Shown in pieces: positions 28,136 to 41,872 of a stretch of DNA of 64,000 bases. The DNA lies in NCBI GenBank assembly GCA_051294375.1, contig CM119271.1:4969579-5033578 (forward strand). The letters are read 5' to 3'. The notes under the pieces were generated by a model that saw nothing but the letters and a program-made list of their open reading frames with translations, was not told where the DNA came from and did no database searches. This DNA is from Paraspadella gotoi (taxonomy: Eukaryota; Chaetognatha). Position 1 is the first letter of the stretch; every line of letters starts with the position of its first letter. A program made the position numbers and the translations under genes.

Positions 28136-30050
28136 CGTCTCCGCCCCGTGAGGGTCGCGTTCATGTTCCCGGTTTTGGTTCTACGGGGCAAACAGTGTTT
28201 CTTCAAAGAACTCAGGGAGCTGGTTTAACAATGTTAAGTCTTAAAAATGTTTAAGCTTTCAAGCAGAAGTTTATCTTGTTTTTCTCGCAGAGCTGCGACA
28301 ATCGGCAGGAGTGATCGCTACGAGAATCAGAAGGGTTAAGTTATTTTTCGATCCGACCCAACGACATTTCCGTCTTTCCGCGATTACTTAATGCCTTGGG
28401 ATAATTTCTCGGCGCGATCCCTGAGTGTTCGTTGGAGTCACACGCGAACTTTCCATGACTTTTAGGCGAATTTCTTTTTCAAACGAAGGATTTGACGAGT
28501 GGACGGAATCTTGACGCGAATTTTTAATCGCGACTTGAAGGAATAAGTTGCGGGGAATTAGCAGAAGCCTTCAGGCGCTACGAGCCCGTTGCACATCGAG
28601 AGTACCTTTGTGAAAACGTCGAAACGTCTTGTCAATTCATATGGGGGATTTTTGAGAAATGGGAAAGATGTTTTATGCGGTTATGCACGTTCTGTTTTTT
28701 TTTTTTAAGAAAAGCGCAAATGGTGAGACTCTTTATCAATCAAAGGGCGCTTTGCAATATCTCGGTAAAAACTTCATTTTTGAACGTTTAAGTTTTGCCG
28801 TGCCCATTCACCTTGAAAGAGCTTTTTTTGAGGGCCTTCCCTTCTTACCCCCTACCCACGACGCCTTTATAACCCCGCGGACATTTTCGACAAAATCTCG
28901 GAAGCTAAGGCGAGGACTCTGGAGGACTCTCGCTCTTAATTCGGGCGCGCAATGAATGTTGACAAAAAGGCAGAGAGGAAAGCCGGCAGCGAGAGAGACG
29001 GAGAATTTCAGACTCGCGAATTTTAGTGAGATACAGGATAGACGACGTGCCGAGGGGATAGAGAGAGAGGAGAGACGAGAGAGAGAGAGATGAGAGCAGA
29101 GATCGATGTAGGAGAAGAGACGAGAGAGAGAGATAGTTATTCGCGACCGTAATCAGTCTTAATAAGGGTTACCCCATAATCTCCAGGGCTACTCTCCGTC
29201 AATCATCAAGCCGAGCGAGTCTACGCTGAAATCTCGATAAAAGGTACTATTAAATCTTTCTGCTTTTCTCTAATGGTAGCGAAAAACCCGATAAAATGGC
29301 GGGAAAGGGTCGATATGAGGGGTGGCAAAGGGGGTTGGATTTTGAGGTGAACTTAATAGAGAGAGATGGAGAGAGAGACGAGAGAGAGAGAGAGAGAGAG
29401 GGCGACTGGCTCGATATATTCAAATGTAGTTAATAGATAGATTTTTTTTTTCCTCTCGCTCTCTCCTCGGCCTCGACTTTGATTTACCTTGGAATTTTCT
29501 ATTTCTAAGAAAAGAGGATCCGATCGGACTGAATTAGCCAGGGGTGGTCGCGGAAGAATGCGCGACCATGGGGGGGGGGTATACAGCGGCTAATAAGAAA
29601 GGGAAGGGAGAGGACCGAGAAGAGAAAGGAAGAACGAGAGAAACTGAGGAGAGAGGAAGAAAATGTATCACTAGCATTTAGTGGCGTGGGTGAAATAGAA
29701 AGAGGGGGGGGAAAAGGGAGAAAAATAGGATATAAGACAGAAAAGTAAGTATGACCCGAAACCCCAAACCGACCCCCTGCGGCCATCTTTCGGACGACAA
29801 TCGACGGTCAAATTGTTTATGGACGAAGATCGGGGCAGATGATCGTCGACTCCCAAACGACGCAATTTCAACTGAGCACAATCCTTCGACCTGCAATTCT
29901 GCCTATTGCATAATATTCTCATTCAAATTTTCTATATTACAGCTTAATGACCGCCGTGAGGAGACGAGCAGACGATCTCGATAAGAGAGGTTTTATCTGT
30001 TCCGGCGAAACTCTTGCGAAAAGAAAAAATTAGGTTCTATCGTAAACACG
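28136..30050 (+). repeat. Locus block A, copy 1 (also 37538-39622)
   Basis: About 1.9 kb of noncoding sequence starting TCGTCTCCGCCCCGTGAGGG. The same block recurs in the same orientation at 37538-39622 with many short indels and two gaps. It includes GA-rich stretches and no ORF conserved between the copies, which argues against coding function. Confidence 0.85.
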
Positions 30051-30149
30051 CACGAAATTTTACCGCTCGCGCCGGGACAGGAAGAGAAAAAAAGAAGATT
30101 CGATAGAGGGATAAAAAAAAAAGCATCGAGGATTCAAATGGCAGCGTTT

Positions 30150-33100
30150 AGTTTAACATTTAAGGTATTTAAAGCAAGATTGTGATTTGATTTATAGTAC
30201 ACTAATATAACGATTTAATTTGATCGTTTTTATCCGTACCTTTTACTTCTCAACGAATTACAATAAACGAATCAAAAAGGACAGACCGGAGATTTTATCG
30301 ACGCTAACATATCTAACTAGAGTTCGAGCCGCAGCCATTGGCTAAAACGCTGCGAGATTTACGCGTCTTTGCGAGGCGGCGGCGGTCGGGCTGGCGGCCG
30401 GCGGCAGCGGCGGCGGCGGCGGCGTGCGCAGGGTCGGCGTCGAAGCGCCAATATTTTTCCTCAGACGCTGCGCTTCTCGATGAAGTCGAGACCGAAAAAG
30501 ATCGGACGTCCGCGTGGGGTAGAGTATCTTTTTTTAAAGGTAAGTATGAAGTAGGAAAATGCGGCTGAGGAGGCAGGAGAAGACAGGGGCGACGGAGGTT
30601 GCGGACAAATCAAGAAGAGGAAGCGCGGAGAGACGTGAGTGGAGGCGGGGAATTTAGAGAAAAGAGGAGGGCAGGAAAAAGTGGAGGAAAGGAGCGGAAT
30701 AAGGGAAGAAGAAATAAGAGAAAAGCAAGTAGGAGAAAAGGAGGAACAGAGGAGGAGAGAAGCGCGGGAAAAAAAATAATTGAAGGTAAGAGAGAAAGAA
30801 CCGGAAAATAAAAGGGGCATTTGAAGCTGAAGAAAAGAACATTCTGCGGAAAAAAAATAGTGGATGAAGAAGAAGAGATATTTAACCTTGGGGCGTAGCG
30901 GACTTTGGCGGAGGCAACAGAGAGGCGGGAAATAGAAAGAAAAAAAAAAGAAAAAAAAAAGAATGAGAAAATCACGAGATTTCGTGGAGAAGAAATTTAA
31001 TCTTTGAAGCTAGGATGTTTTTTGCTAAAACTCGAGAGAATCATCTCTTGTTCAGCGGGCGAGGCGAGATTAAAAAAAGAGGAGAGAGACGAGCGAGACG
31101 AGAAGAGAGAGAGAGAGAGAGAGAGAGTTAAACTTTACTTCTTATCAACACAGTAATGAGTTATGAAGTTTACTTCCACATGTCGTTTGTGACATTTCGT
31201 TACACTGCACGAAACCGTTACCTAAAATCTTTCCCGGAATTAACGACAATGGCGGTCTCCGAAGATGACCGAGGGACCAGTTCGCGCGTGTCGAATTTAA
31301 ACACAAAGACAAACGATCACGACATTTATGGAAATTAGTTGTCTAGGGAACTTTATTTCTCGGATCTTTCAACATAATTTGGCGAATCGTGAAATTATTC
31401 AACTCGGTTGTTCGACGCTAAGCAAGGGATATTTTTGCATTCAATCGACTGCTTCTTAATTAAAGTTATTTTCTTAGTGTACTAGTACTATTAGTTATCG
31501 TACTAATACTTCGAAACGAAAACGAGCGAGAAAGTGACGCGACTCATTTGCATAGAAAAAAAAAAATTAAAGTTAGGAGAAAAAAGTTAAGTATTTCCGG
31601 ATGGGGATGAGTAAAGAGAAGTATAACAAAAAAAAAAAGAAAAGAAAAAAGCAAAAAAAAACAATAAAAGCAGAATTTGTCTCGTTATCGCGCTCGCGTC
31701 TCGGGGTGTTCAGGCTGTCAGCTCTTGCTTCTCCATTTGATCTTTTTTTCTGTCAACTCGCTAGTCTATCTTTCACTAGATCCGTGTTCCGTTAGTCTGT
31801 TCTTCTACAAATGTCTGTCTACCCCATTTTACGTATTATCTTCCCGAATTTATGTTTTCTCGCATTTATCGTTTCCCGTTAGTCTTTCTTTGACTTGTGA
31901 TCTTCGAGGAATGTTCTGTCTTCTCTATTGTTCTAATCTTTTCCGTCTTCTGTTTGTTTGTTTCCCGGTTTGTATTTTTGATCCGCTCATATGTTTTCCG
32001 TTCATGATTCTGTCTTTTTCCGTTATCCTACGTATGCCTTGTTTATTATTCCCTTCTTTTCACGGACTATCTCGATGGAATTCAAATTTCCATCAACGAT
32101 CTAGTATGTCCGTCGTCCGTCATTTACGTTCTTCCCATTTTACTAGCCGACCGCTTGGTTCAATTTCCTATATATGTCCCGCATTTATCTGTCCGTCCGA
32201 AAAGTCCGTCTGGTCGTTTAATATTTTCACATTTTAAAGAAGTAAGTTTGTTTTAAACGTCGGGTCATGAAATGCTTTGTTTGTCTGCCATATTTCTGTC
32301 CGTCTGTATCTCTATTCTGTTGTCTTCCTGTCCGTGTTGTCTTGTTAAGTTTCTGTCACTAGCTCTTCGATGTCAGTCTTTTTGCGAGTCCGTTAAGTTT
32401 TAACTATTCTCACACCCGCGCATGTCGTGCGTCTGTTCGTCATCGTCGACTTCCTCTCCTCAACTTTTGGCGACTTCACTTCCGCAGGCGACGAAAGGCA
32501 TTTAGGTCCGTTAAGAAGCGCAATCAACTCCTCATTCAGCGCAAACGACAGACTTGCCAATTTAGGGGATGCCCGCGCGCGGTACACCGACAAGTTCGGG
32601 AAGATGCGAGTGGAAGATTGGAAGGAGGGAGGTTGGGCTTGTACGGTGGGAGGTGGCAGAGAGTAGTGGGAGAGAAGAGAGAGAGAGGAGAGACAGAGAG
32701 TGAAGAGAGCAGCTGAGAGAGGGCAGGGGAGGGAGAGATGAGATAGATAGGACAGAGATTGAAGGATTGGGGGGGGGGGGGGGTCGTGGGATGAATTAAA
32801 ACATAAATAAAACAGGGAGATGAATAATAATGTAATAATTGGATGGAAAATGAGGCAAAATATAGAAACATGAAAAAGAGCAAGAGATAGAAAATTAAGA
32901 AGGGGAAAAAAGAAATTACAAAAGCAAAAGGCAAAAATGAAAAAGGGGAAAAAAAAAGATCAGAATAAAAGAGAAAATAGGATTAGAGAAGAAAAGAAAA
33001 AAGGAAGCAGGCATCAATGAGAAAAAAAAAGACGTTGGGCGACCGACCGACCGATCGTTGCCCTTTTTTTTCCTCAACGAGGGTCGAGAGGCCAAATCGT

Positions 33101-33310
33101 GAACCTCGTTTGCGACCCAACGTGGGTCAGGGTCAGGGGGAGAGAGTAAGTAGGTGAGGTGAGGTGAGGTCATTAGGGGTGAGTGAGAAATAGGTCATCA
33201 TACGGAGGAGGTGGGGAGAGAGAGAAGAGAGAGAAAGAGGAATGGGGGAGAAAAAACAACTAACTAAGAACGGTGATTCCAAGTGTTGCGCCGAACTGGA
33301 CTTTATTTAT
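30150..33310 (+). repeat. Locus block B, copy 1 (also 34390-37527 and 39623-41847)
   Basis: About 3.1 kb from TTTAACATTTAAGGTATTTA to the CTCTCTAATCA junction. It contains a GCG/GGC-rich stretch (30377-30425), AG-rich sequence, and a TCCGTCTGTC-rich half at 31680-32400. Reading frames are not conserved between copies, so it is treated as noncoding. Confidence 0.85.
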
Positions 33311-33325
33311 GCGTAATTTCTCTCT

Positions 33326-33636
33326 AATCACATGATTATGACATGACATACATGAATGACTTAAAACTTTCTTAGCCGTGTATTTTGACATGCACTGAGT
33401 CGAAATTCCGTTTTATATTCCTTATATATTACATTTTTAATTTAACAGGACAGACCGATGGACAGACATACCGACCGACAGAGAGACCGACCGAAAAGTG
33501 ACTTATAGGTTTCTCCGCGAGCACTCGCGGCGCAACTAAAATGATGAAATTCGAATGGAGAAAAGTAAGTCGGGTAAGGAAGAAAGTGAGGGCCTTAGTT
33601 GTTTAGAAACATATTTTTCAACACTCGCAAAGGAAG

Positions 33637-33698
<62 letters not shown>

Positions 33699-34289
33699 AG
33701 CAAAGCGAAGGAACCTCACTTTTTTTCTTTTCTCAATTTCAGGATAGACGCCTCGTTTTTTTTGCAGGTGAGTCGATGAGAGACTTTTTTTTTCGTGAAA
33801 GGAGTGTGGAGTTAGTGTGGTGAGGGTTGTGGGCGGAATAGTGTAGCCGAGTGGTGAAGATGTGTGTTTTTGAGGAGGGGAAGAGGAGCGGGCCGGATGT
33901 GTGGGCGTCGAAGTCTTTCGACGGATGAGTCTTGATAAATCGAAAAGAAAAAAATAAAAATTCGAGAAAAAGAATAAACAAAGCGTCGACGAGGAAAAGA
34001 TGAAAGAAAAAAAAAGAAAGAAAGAAAGTAGCGTCGAAAAAAAAAAAAAAAAATGGAGCAGCAATAATGCGAGGGTGAACGCCGTAAAAAAGTGATAAAA
34101 AGCATCTATAAAGGGTTTGAAAGATAGACAGACAGAGCAGAATCAATGTTTTTTTGGATTGAAAGAAAATCATTATCATGTCACCTCCATTCGAATCGAA
34201 TATGATATAAATATATTTATATGTATATATGGATATTGTGTAATAAACAATAATATAAATGAATATAAAAAAGTTGTGTAAGTTTTTTA
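33326..34289 (+). repeat. Locus block C, copy 1 (also 43797-44790; inverted within 41873-42720)
   Basis: Starts near ATGACATGACATACATG and ends at a 100 N gap. Contains a (GA)n run at 33638-33694 and a tract of CCGACCGACAGA units at 33450-33495. Copies share order but not reading frame. Confidence 0.85.
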
Positions 34290-34389
34290 NNNNNNNNNNN
34301 NNNNNNNNNNNNNNNNNNNNNNNNNNNNNNNNNNNNNNNNNNNNNNNNNNNNNNNNNNNNNNNNNNNNNNNNNNNNNNNNNNNNNNNNN
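34290..34389. other. Assembly gap (100 N)
   Basis: A gap of exactly 100 N, a size often used for scaffold joins of unknown length. It separates the first A-B-C series from the second copy of B. Confidence 1.
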
Positions 34390-34613
34390 TTAACATTTAA
34401 GGTATTTAAAGCAAGATTGTGATTTGCATTATATATACATAAATAACGATTTAATTTGATCGTTTTATCACCGGTACCTTTTACTTCTCAAACGAATAAA
34501 TAAACGGATCAAAAAGACAGACCGGCAGATTTATCGACGCTACACTATCTAATAGAGTTCGAGCCGCAGCCTTGGCTAAAAAAGCCTGCGGAGATTTACG
34601 CGTCTTTGCGAGC

Positions 34614-34655
<42 letters not shown>

Positions 34656-37527
34656 TCGAAGCGCCAATTATTTTCCCTCAGACGCTGCGGCTTCTCCGAT
34701 GAAGTCGATGACGCGAAAAAGATGGACGCCGCGTGGAGATGAGTATCTCTTTTTTTTAAAGGTAAGTATGAAGTAGGAAAATGGGTGAGGAGGCAGAGAA
34801 AGACAGGGGCGACGGAGGTTGGGAAAATCAAGAAGAGGAAGGCGGGAGAGTGAGTGGAGGCGGGGAGTTAGAGAAAAGAAGGAAGGGAGGAAAAAAGTGG
34901 AGGAAAGGAGCGGAATAAGGAGAAGAAATAAAAGAGAAAAGCAAAGTAGGAGAAAAGGGAGGAAAGAAGAGGAGAGAAGCCGGGGAAAAAAAAATTGAAG
35001 GAAGAGAGAAAGAACCGGAAAATAAAAGGGGGCGATTTGAAGCTGAAGAAAAGAGACATCTGGCGGGAAAAAAAATGTGGATGAAGAGAAGAGATAAGAG
35101 GGCGGACTTTGGGGAGGCAAAGGAGGCGGGAAAATAAGAAAGAAAAAAAAAAAGAGATCGAGAAAATTGGTTCGTGGAGAAGAAATTTAATCTTTGAAGC
35201 TAATCGGATGTTTTTGCTAAAACTCGAGAGAATCATCTCTTGTCGCGGCGAGGCGAGATTAAAAAGAGAGAGAGAGACCGAACGAGAGAGAGAGAAGAGG
35301 AGAAAAGAAGAGGAGTACAGCTTTACTTCTTATCAAACACAGTAAAATGAGTATGAAAAGTATTCAACACGTTATGACATTTCGTATACACTAGCACTTG
35401 AAAACGGCCGTTCGAAAAAAACGAAAAATGGCGGCCGTAAGATGACCGAAGGGGAGGTTCGCGCGGTGAATTGTAAACAAGAAGACAAACTTCACAGGAC
35501 ATTCATGGAAATAGTGTCTAGTGGAAATTTCTCGTGAACTTTCAAACATAATTGGGCGATCGTGAATATATAATGGATGTTCGACGCTAAGCAAGAATAT
35601 TTTTGCAATCAATCGACTGCTTCTTAATCTAAAAGTTATTGCTTAGTTGTACATTAAGTACATAGTACTCGTACTTAATACTGCGAAACGAAAACCGAAG
35701 CGTAAGAATAGTGGACGCGACTCATTTGCATAGAAAAAAAAGAAAAACGTTAGGAGAAAAAAGTAAGATTTCGTGCCGGATGCAGTAAAAGAGAAGAGTT
35801 AACAAAAAAAAAAGAATAAGAAAAAAGCAAAAAAAAAAAAGCAAAAAAAAAAGCTAGAATTTTGTCTCGTTATCGCGCTCAGCTCTCGGGCGTCGTCAGC
35901 CTGTCAGTCTGTGCTCTCTCCATTGACTTTTTTTCTGTCAACATCGACCTTGTCTATCTTTCACTAAGAAAGTCCGTGTTCCCGTTAGTCATTGTCTTCA
36001 AACAAATGTCTGTCTAACCCCATTTACTTATCTTCCCGATTTTGTTTTCGAATCGATTAGTCCGTTTTCCCCGTTAGTCTTTCTTTGACTTGTGATTCTT
36101 GCGAGGTTGCTCTGTCTTCTCTATTGTCTATCTTTCCGGATCTTACTGTTTGTTTGTTTTCCCGCCGTTGTATTTGATCCCGCTCATATGTTTCCGTATG
36201 TTCTGTCTTTCGCGTTCATCCTCACGTATGCCTTTGTTTATTATTCCCTTCTTTCAACGGACTACCGCATAGGAAACTTCAAATTTTCCAGTCACACGAT
36301 CTGTATGTCCGTCCGTCCGTCCTTTACGTTTCTTTCCGTTTACTACCGACCGCCTTGGTTTCAATTCCTTCTTACTGTCGCCGCAATTTTTTCTGTTCCG
36401 TCCCGAAAAGTCCGTTCTGTTCCGTTTAAATATTTTCACAATTAAAGAAGTAAGTTTGTTTAAACTCGTTTTGTTTGTCTGTTCATATTTCTTGTTCTNN
36501 NNNNNNNNNNNNNNNNNNNNNNNGTCCGTCTGTATCTCTATCTGTTTGTCTTCCTGTCCGTGTATCGGTTGTTTGTATAAGTTTCTGTCACTTGCTCTTC
36601 GATGTCAGTCTTTTTGCGAGTCCGTCAGTTTAACTATTCTCACACCCGCGCCTGTCGTGGTCTGTCCGTCCATCCGTCCGTCCATCCGTCCGCTTTCCTC
36701 TCCTCAACTTTGGCGACTTCATTCCGCGGCGACGAAAGGCATTTAGGTCCCGTTAGAGCGCAATCAATCCTCATTCCAGCGCAACGACAGACTTGCCAAT
36801 TTAGGGATGCCCGCGCGCGGACCCGAACAAGTCGGGAAGATGGGAGGGAAGATTGGAAGGGGGAGAGTTTGGGACTTGCACGTAGGAGGAGGGCAGAGAG
36901 AGAGGGAGAGAGAGAGAGAGAGAGGGAGAGAGAGAGAGAGAGGGAGGGAGGGAGAGAGAGTAGAATAGGAAGAGATTGAAAGTGAGTGGGATGAATTAAA
37001 AATAAATAAAAGGGAGATAAATAAAATGTAATAATGGTGGAAAATGAGGCAAAATATAGAAAACATGAAAAAGAGCAAGAGATAGAAAAAAAGAAGGGGA
37101 AAAAAGAAATGACAAAAAGCAAAAGGACAAAATGAAAAAGGGGGAAAAAAAGATCAGAATAAAAGAGAAAATAAGGATTAAGAGAAGAAAAGAAAAAAAG
37201 GTAAGCGGCATCAATGAGAAAAAAAAAGACGTTGGGCGACCGACAGACCGATCGTTGCCCTTTTTTTTCCTCCAACGAGGGTCGAGAGGCCAAATCGTGG
37301 ATCCTCGTTTGCGACCCAACGTGGGTCAGGGTCAGGGGGAGAGAGGTAAGGTAAGGTGAGGTGAGGTGAGGTCATTAGGGGTGAGTGAGAATAGGTCATC
37401 ATACGGAGGAGGTGGGAGAGAGAGAGAGAGAAAGAGGAATGAGGGAGAAAAAACAACTAACAAGAACGGTGATTCCAAAGTGTTGCGCCGCACTGACTTT
37501 ATTTTTATGCGTAATTCTCTCTAATCA
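34390..37527 (+). repeat. Locus block B, copy 2
   Basis: Colinear with 30150-33310, including the GGC repeat (34613-34653, purer than in copy 1) and the TCCGTC-rich segment (to 36710). Contains a 25 N gap at 36499-36523 and ends at a 10 N gap (37528-37537). It carries extra and missing single bases throughout. Confidence 0.88.
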
Positions 37528-37537
37528 NNNNNNNNNN

Positions 37538-39622
37538 TCGTCTCCGCCCCGCGAGGGGTCGCGTCATGTTCGGTTCGGTCTACGGGGCAAAGTGTTGTCA
37601 AAAGACTCAGGAGTGGTTTAAAATGTTAAGTTTAAAAATGTTTTAGTCAAGCAGAAGTTCTTCTTGTTTTTTTCTCGCCAGAGCTGCGACAATCGGCAGG
37701 GTGAGTGCTTAGAAGAACAGAAAGGAAGTTATTTCGATCCGACCCAAGACATTCGTCTTCCGCGATTCTTAATGCTTGGCATAATTTCTCGGCGCGATCC
37801 CTGGTTGTTCGTTGGAGTCACACGCGAACTTTCCATGACTTTTAGCGAATTTCTTTTTTCAACGTTTGACGAGTGACGGAATCTTGACGCGAATTTTATC
37901 GCGACTTGAAGGGAATAAGTTGCGGGGATTAGCAGAAGCCTTCGGCGCTGACGAGGCCGTTGCACTCGAGAGGGACCTTTGTGAAACGTCGAAGCTCTTG
38001 TCAATTCTATGGGGGATTTTTGAGAAATGGGAAAGAGGTTTTATGCCGGTTATGCCAGTTTGTTTTTTTTTTTAAAGAAAAGCGCAAATGGTGAGACTCT
38101 ATATCAATCAAAAGGGCGCTTTGAATATCTCGGTAAAACTTATTTTTGAACGTTTAAGTTTGCCCGATGCCCATTCACTTGAAAGAGCTTTTTTTGAGGG
38201 CCTTACCCCTTTCTTACCCCTTACCCACGACGCCTTATTAACCCCCGCGGGACATTTTCGACAAAATCTCGGAAGCCTAAGGCGAGGACTCTGAGGACTC
38301 TCGCTCTTAATGGGCCGCGCATGAATGTGACAAAAGGGAGAGAAAGCCGGCGCGAGAGAGCGGAGATTTCAGANNNNNNNNNNNNNNNNNNNNNNNNNNN
38401 NNNNNNNNNNNNNNNNNNNNNNNNNNNNNNNNNNNNNNNNNNNNNNNNNNNNNNNNNNNNNNNNNNNNNNNNNNNNNNNGGGGTAACCCTTTAACGCGAA
38501 CTCTCTCGCTCTCTCTCTCTCTCTCTCTTTGCTCTCTCTCCTCTCTCGCCAGACTTCGGTTCACTGCTGGCAATCTCTCCGTAAAATTCTTCGCGAAGTC
38601 TGAAGAGTCGCGTTAAAGGGTTACCCCATAATCTCCAGGCTCTCTCCGCAATTCTCAGCGAGCGAGTCTACGCTGAAACTCGTAAAGGTTATTAATCTTN
38701 NNNNNNNNNNNNNNNNNNNNNNNNNNNNNNNNNNNNNNNNNNNNNNNNNNNNNNNNNNNNNNNNNNNNNNNNNNNNNNNNNNNNNNNNNNNNNNNNNNNN
38801 NNNNNNNNNNNNNNNNNNNNNNNNNNNNNNNNNNNNNNNNNNNNNNNNNNNNNNNNNNNNNNNNNNNNNNNNNNNNNNNNNNNNNNNNNNNNNNNNNNNN
38901 NNNNNNNNNNNNNNNNNNNNNNNNNNNNNNNNNNNNNNNNNNNNNNNNNNNNNNNNNNNNNNNNNNNNNNNNNNNNNNNNNNNNNNNNNNNNNNNNNNNN
39001 NNNNNNNNNNNNNNNNNNNAGATAGATTTTTTTTTCCTCTCGCTCTCCCTCGGCCTCGACTTTGATTTGACCTTGGAAATTTTCTATTTCTAAGAAAAGA
39101 GATCCGATCGGACTGAATTAGCCAGGGGTGGTCGGGAAGGGAATGGAGGAATGGGGGGGGGGTAACAGGGGTAATAAGAAGGAAGGGAGAGGACGAGAGA
39201 GAAAGGAAGGAACCGAGAGGGAAAAATGGAGGAAGAGAGGAGAAAATGTATCTAGCTTTAGTGGGGTGGGTGAAATAGAAAGAGGGGGGGAAAAAGGGAG
39301 AAAATAGGATATAAGACAGAAAAAGTAAGTATGACCCGAAACCCCCCAACCGACCCCCTGCGGCCATCTTGGACGAAATCGACGGTCAAATTGTTTATGG
39401 ACGAAGATCGGCGATGATCGTTCGACTCCCAAACGACGCAATTTCAAACTGAGCGACATCTCTCGACCGCAATTATGCTATGATAATATTCTCATTCAAA
39501 TTTTCTAATATTACAGCTTAAGACCGCCGTTGAGGGAGAGAGAGACGATCTCGGAGAAGAGAGGTTTTATCGTTCGGCGAAACTTTGCGGAAAAGAAAAA
39601 TTAGGTTCTATCGTAAACACGC
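37538..39622 (+). repeat. Locus block A, copy 2
   Basis: Colinear with 28136-30050, so here A follows B although in the first series A precedes B. Gaps at 38374-38479 and 38700-39019. It switches without a gap near 39623 to the middle of block B. Confidence 0.85.
38480..38627. repeat. 148 bp perfect-arm inverted repeat
   Basis: The left arm 38480-38499 (GGGGTAACCCTTTAACGCGA) is the exact reverse complement of 38608-38627. An inner 8-base stem (AGACTTCG at 38551-38558, CGAAGTCT at 38594-38601) is nested inside. The left arm starts at the last base of a gap. It could be a small inverted-repeat element or a fold-back artefact. Confidence 0.8.
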
Positions 39623-41847
39623 AAAAGAGATGAGAAAATAGTTCGTGAGAGAAGAAATTTAATCTTTGAAAGCTATCGGATGTTTTGCTAAAACTCGCAG
39701 AGAATCATCTCTTGTCGCGGCGAGGCGAGGATTAAAAAGGAGAGAAGAGAGCCGAACGAGAGAGAGAGAAGAGGAAAGAAGAGAACAGACTTTACTCTCT
39801 TATCAAACACAGTAAATGAGTATGAAAAAGTTAATTGANNNNNNNNNNNNNNNNNNNNNNNNNNNNNNNNNNNNNNNNNNNNNNNNNNNNNNNNNNNNNN
39901 NNNNNNNNNNNNNNNNNNNNNNNNNNNNNNNNNNNNNNNNNNNNNNNNNNNNNNNNNNNNNNNNNNNNNNNNNNNNNNNNNNNNNNNNNNNNNNNNNNNN
40001 NNNNNNNNNNNNNNNNNNNNNNNNNNNNNNNNNNNNNNNNNNNNNNNNNNNNNNNNNNNNNNNNNNNNNNNNNNNNNNNNNNNNNNNNNNNNNNNNNNNN
40101 NNNNNNNNNNNNNNNNNNNNNNNNNNNNNNNNNNNNNNNNNNNNNNNNNNNNNNNNNNNNNNNNNNNNNNNNNNNNNNNNNNNNNNNNNNNNNNNNNNNN
40201 NNNNNNNNNNNNNNNNNNNNNNNNNNNNNNNNNNNNNNNNNNNNNNNNNNNNNNNNNNNNNNNNNNNNNNNNNNNNNNNNNNNNNNNNNNNNNNNNNNNN
40301 NNNNNNNNNNNNNNNNNNNNNNNNNNNNNNNNNNNNNNNNNNNNNNNNNNNNNNNNNNNNNNNNNNNNNNNNNNNNNNNNNNNNNNNNNNNNNNNNNNNN
40401 NNNNNNNNNNNNNNNNNNNNNNNNNNNNNNNNNNNNNNNNNNNNNNNNNNNNNNNNNNNNNNNNNNNNNNNNNNNNNNNNNNNNNNNNNNNNNNNNNNNN
40501 NNNNNNNNNNNNNNNNNNNNNNNNNNNNNNNNNNNNNNNNNNNNNNNNNNNNNNNNNNNNNNNNNNNNNNNNNNNNNNNNNNNNNNNNNNNNNNNNNNNN
40601 NNNNNNNNNNNNNNNNNNNNNNNNNNNNNNNNNNNNNNNNNNNNNNNNNNNNNNNNNNNNNNNNNNNNNNNNNNNNNNNNNNNNNNNNNNNNNNNNNNNN
40701 NNNNNNNNNNNNNNNNNNNNNNNNNNNNNNNNNNNNNNNNNNNNNNNNNNNNNNNNNNNNNNNNNNNNNNNNNNNNNNNNNNNNNNNNNNGACATTTCGT
40801 TACACTGCACTGAAACCCGTCGAAAAACGAAATGGCGGCCGAAGATGACCGAGGGGAGTCGCGCGGTGAATTTAAACAAAAGACAAACGTCACAGACATT
40901 ATGGAAATTAGTTGTCTAGGGAAATTTTCTGACTTTCAAACATAATTTGGCGATCGTGAATATATTGTTCGACGCTAAGCAAGGAATATTTTTGCATCAA
41001 TCGACTGCTTCTTAATTAAAAGTTATTCTTAGTTGTACATTAGTACATAAGTACTCGTACTAATACTCGAAACGAAAACGAAGCGAAGAAAGTGACGCGA
41101 CTCATTTGCATAGAAAAAAAAGAAAAACGTTAGGGAGAAAAAAGTAAGTATTTCCGGATGAGTAAAGAGAAGAGTAACAAAAAAAAGAAAAGAAAAAAGC
41201 AAAAAAAAAAACCCAAAAAAAAGCAGAATTTGTCTCGTTATCGCGCTCGCGTCTCGGGTGTCAGCCTGTCAGTCTGTCTTCTCCATTGACTTTTTTTTCT
41301 GTCAACTCGCTTGTCTATCTTTCACTAGATCCGTGTTCCCGTTAGTCTGTCTTCACAAATGTCTGTCTACCCCATTTTACGTATCTTCCCGATTTTGTTT
41401 TCTCGATTATCCGTTTTCCCGTTAGTCTTTCTTTGACTTGTGATTCTTGGAGGTTGTCTGTCTTCTCTATTGTCTATCTTTCCGATCTTCTGTTTGTTTG
41501 TTTTCCCGGTTGTATTTGATCCCGCTCATATGTTTCCGTATGTCTGTCTTTCCGTTCATCCTACGTATGCCTTTGTTTATTATTCCCATTCTTTCACGGA
41601 CTACGATAGGAATTCAAATTTCCATCAACGATCTGTATGTCCGTCCGTCCGTCTTTACGTTTCTCCTTTACTACCGACCGCCTTGGTTTAATTTCCTTCT
41701 TATGTCCCGCAATTTTCTGTTCGTCCGAAAAGTCCGTCTGTCCGTTAAATATTTTCACATTAAAGAAGTAAGTTTGTTTAAACTCTTTGTTTGTCTGTTC
41801 ATATTTCTGTCCGTCTGTATCTCTATCTGTTTGTCTTCCTGTCCGTG
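39623..41847 (+). repeat. Locus block B, copy 3 (partial)
   Basis: Matches 30960-32310 and 35150-36560, interrupted by a 952 N gap (39839-40790). It ends at a 25 N gap (41848-41872), after which the sequence turns into the opposite orientation. Confidence 0.85.
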
Positions 41848-41872
41848 NNNNNNNNNNNNNNNNNNNNNNNNN

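Noticed and set aside
39688-40919. Long ORFs spanning the 952 N gap
   Set aside because: They exist only because N bases do not encode stops.
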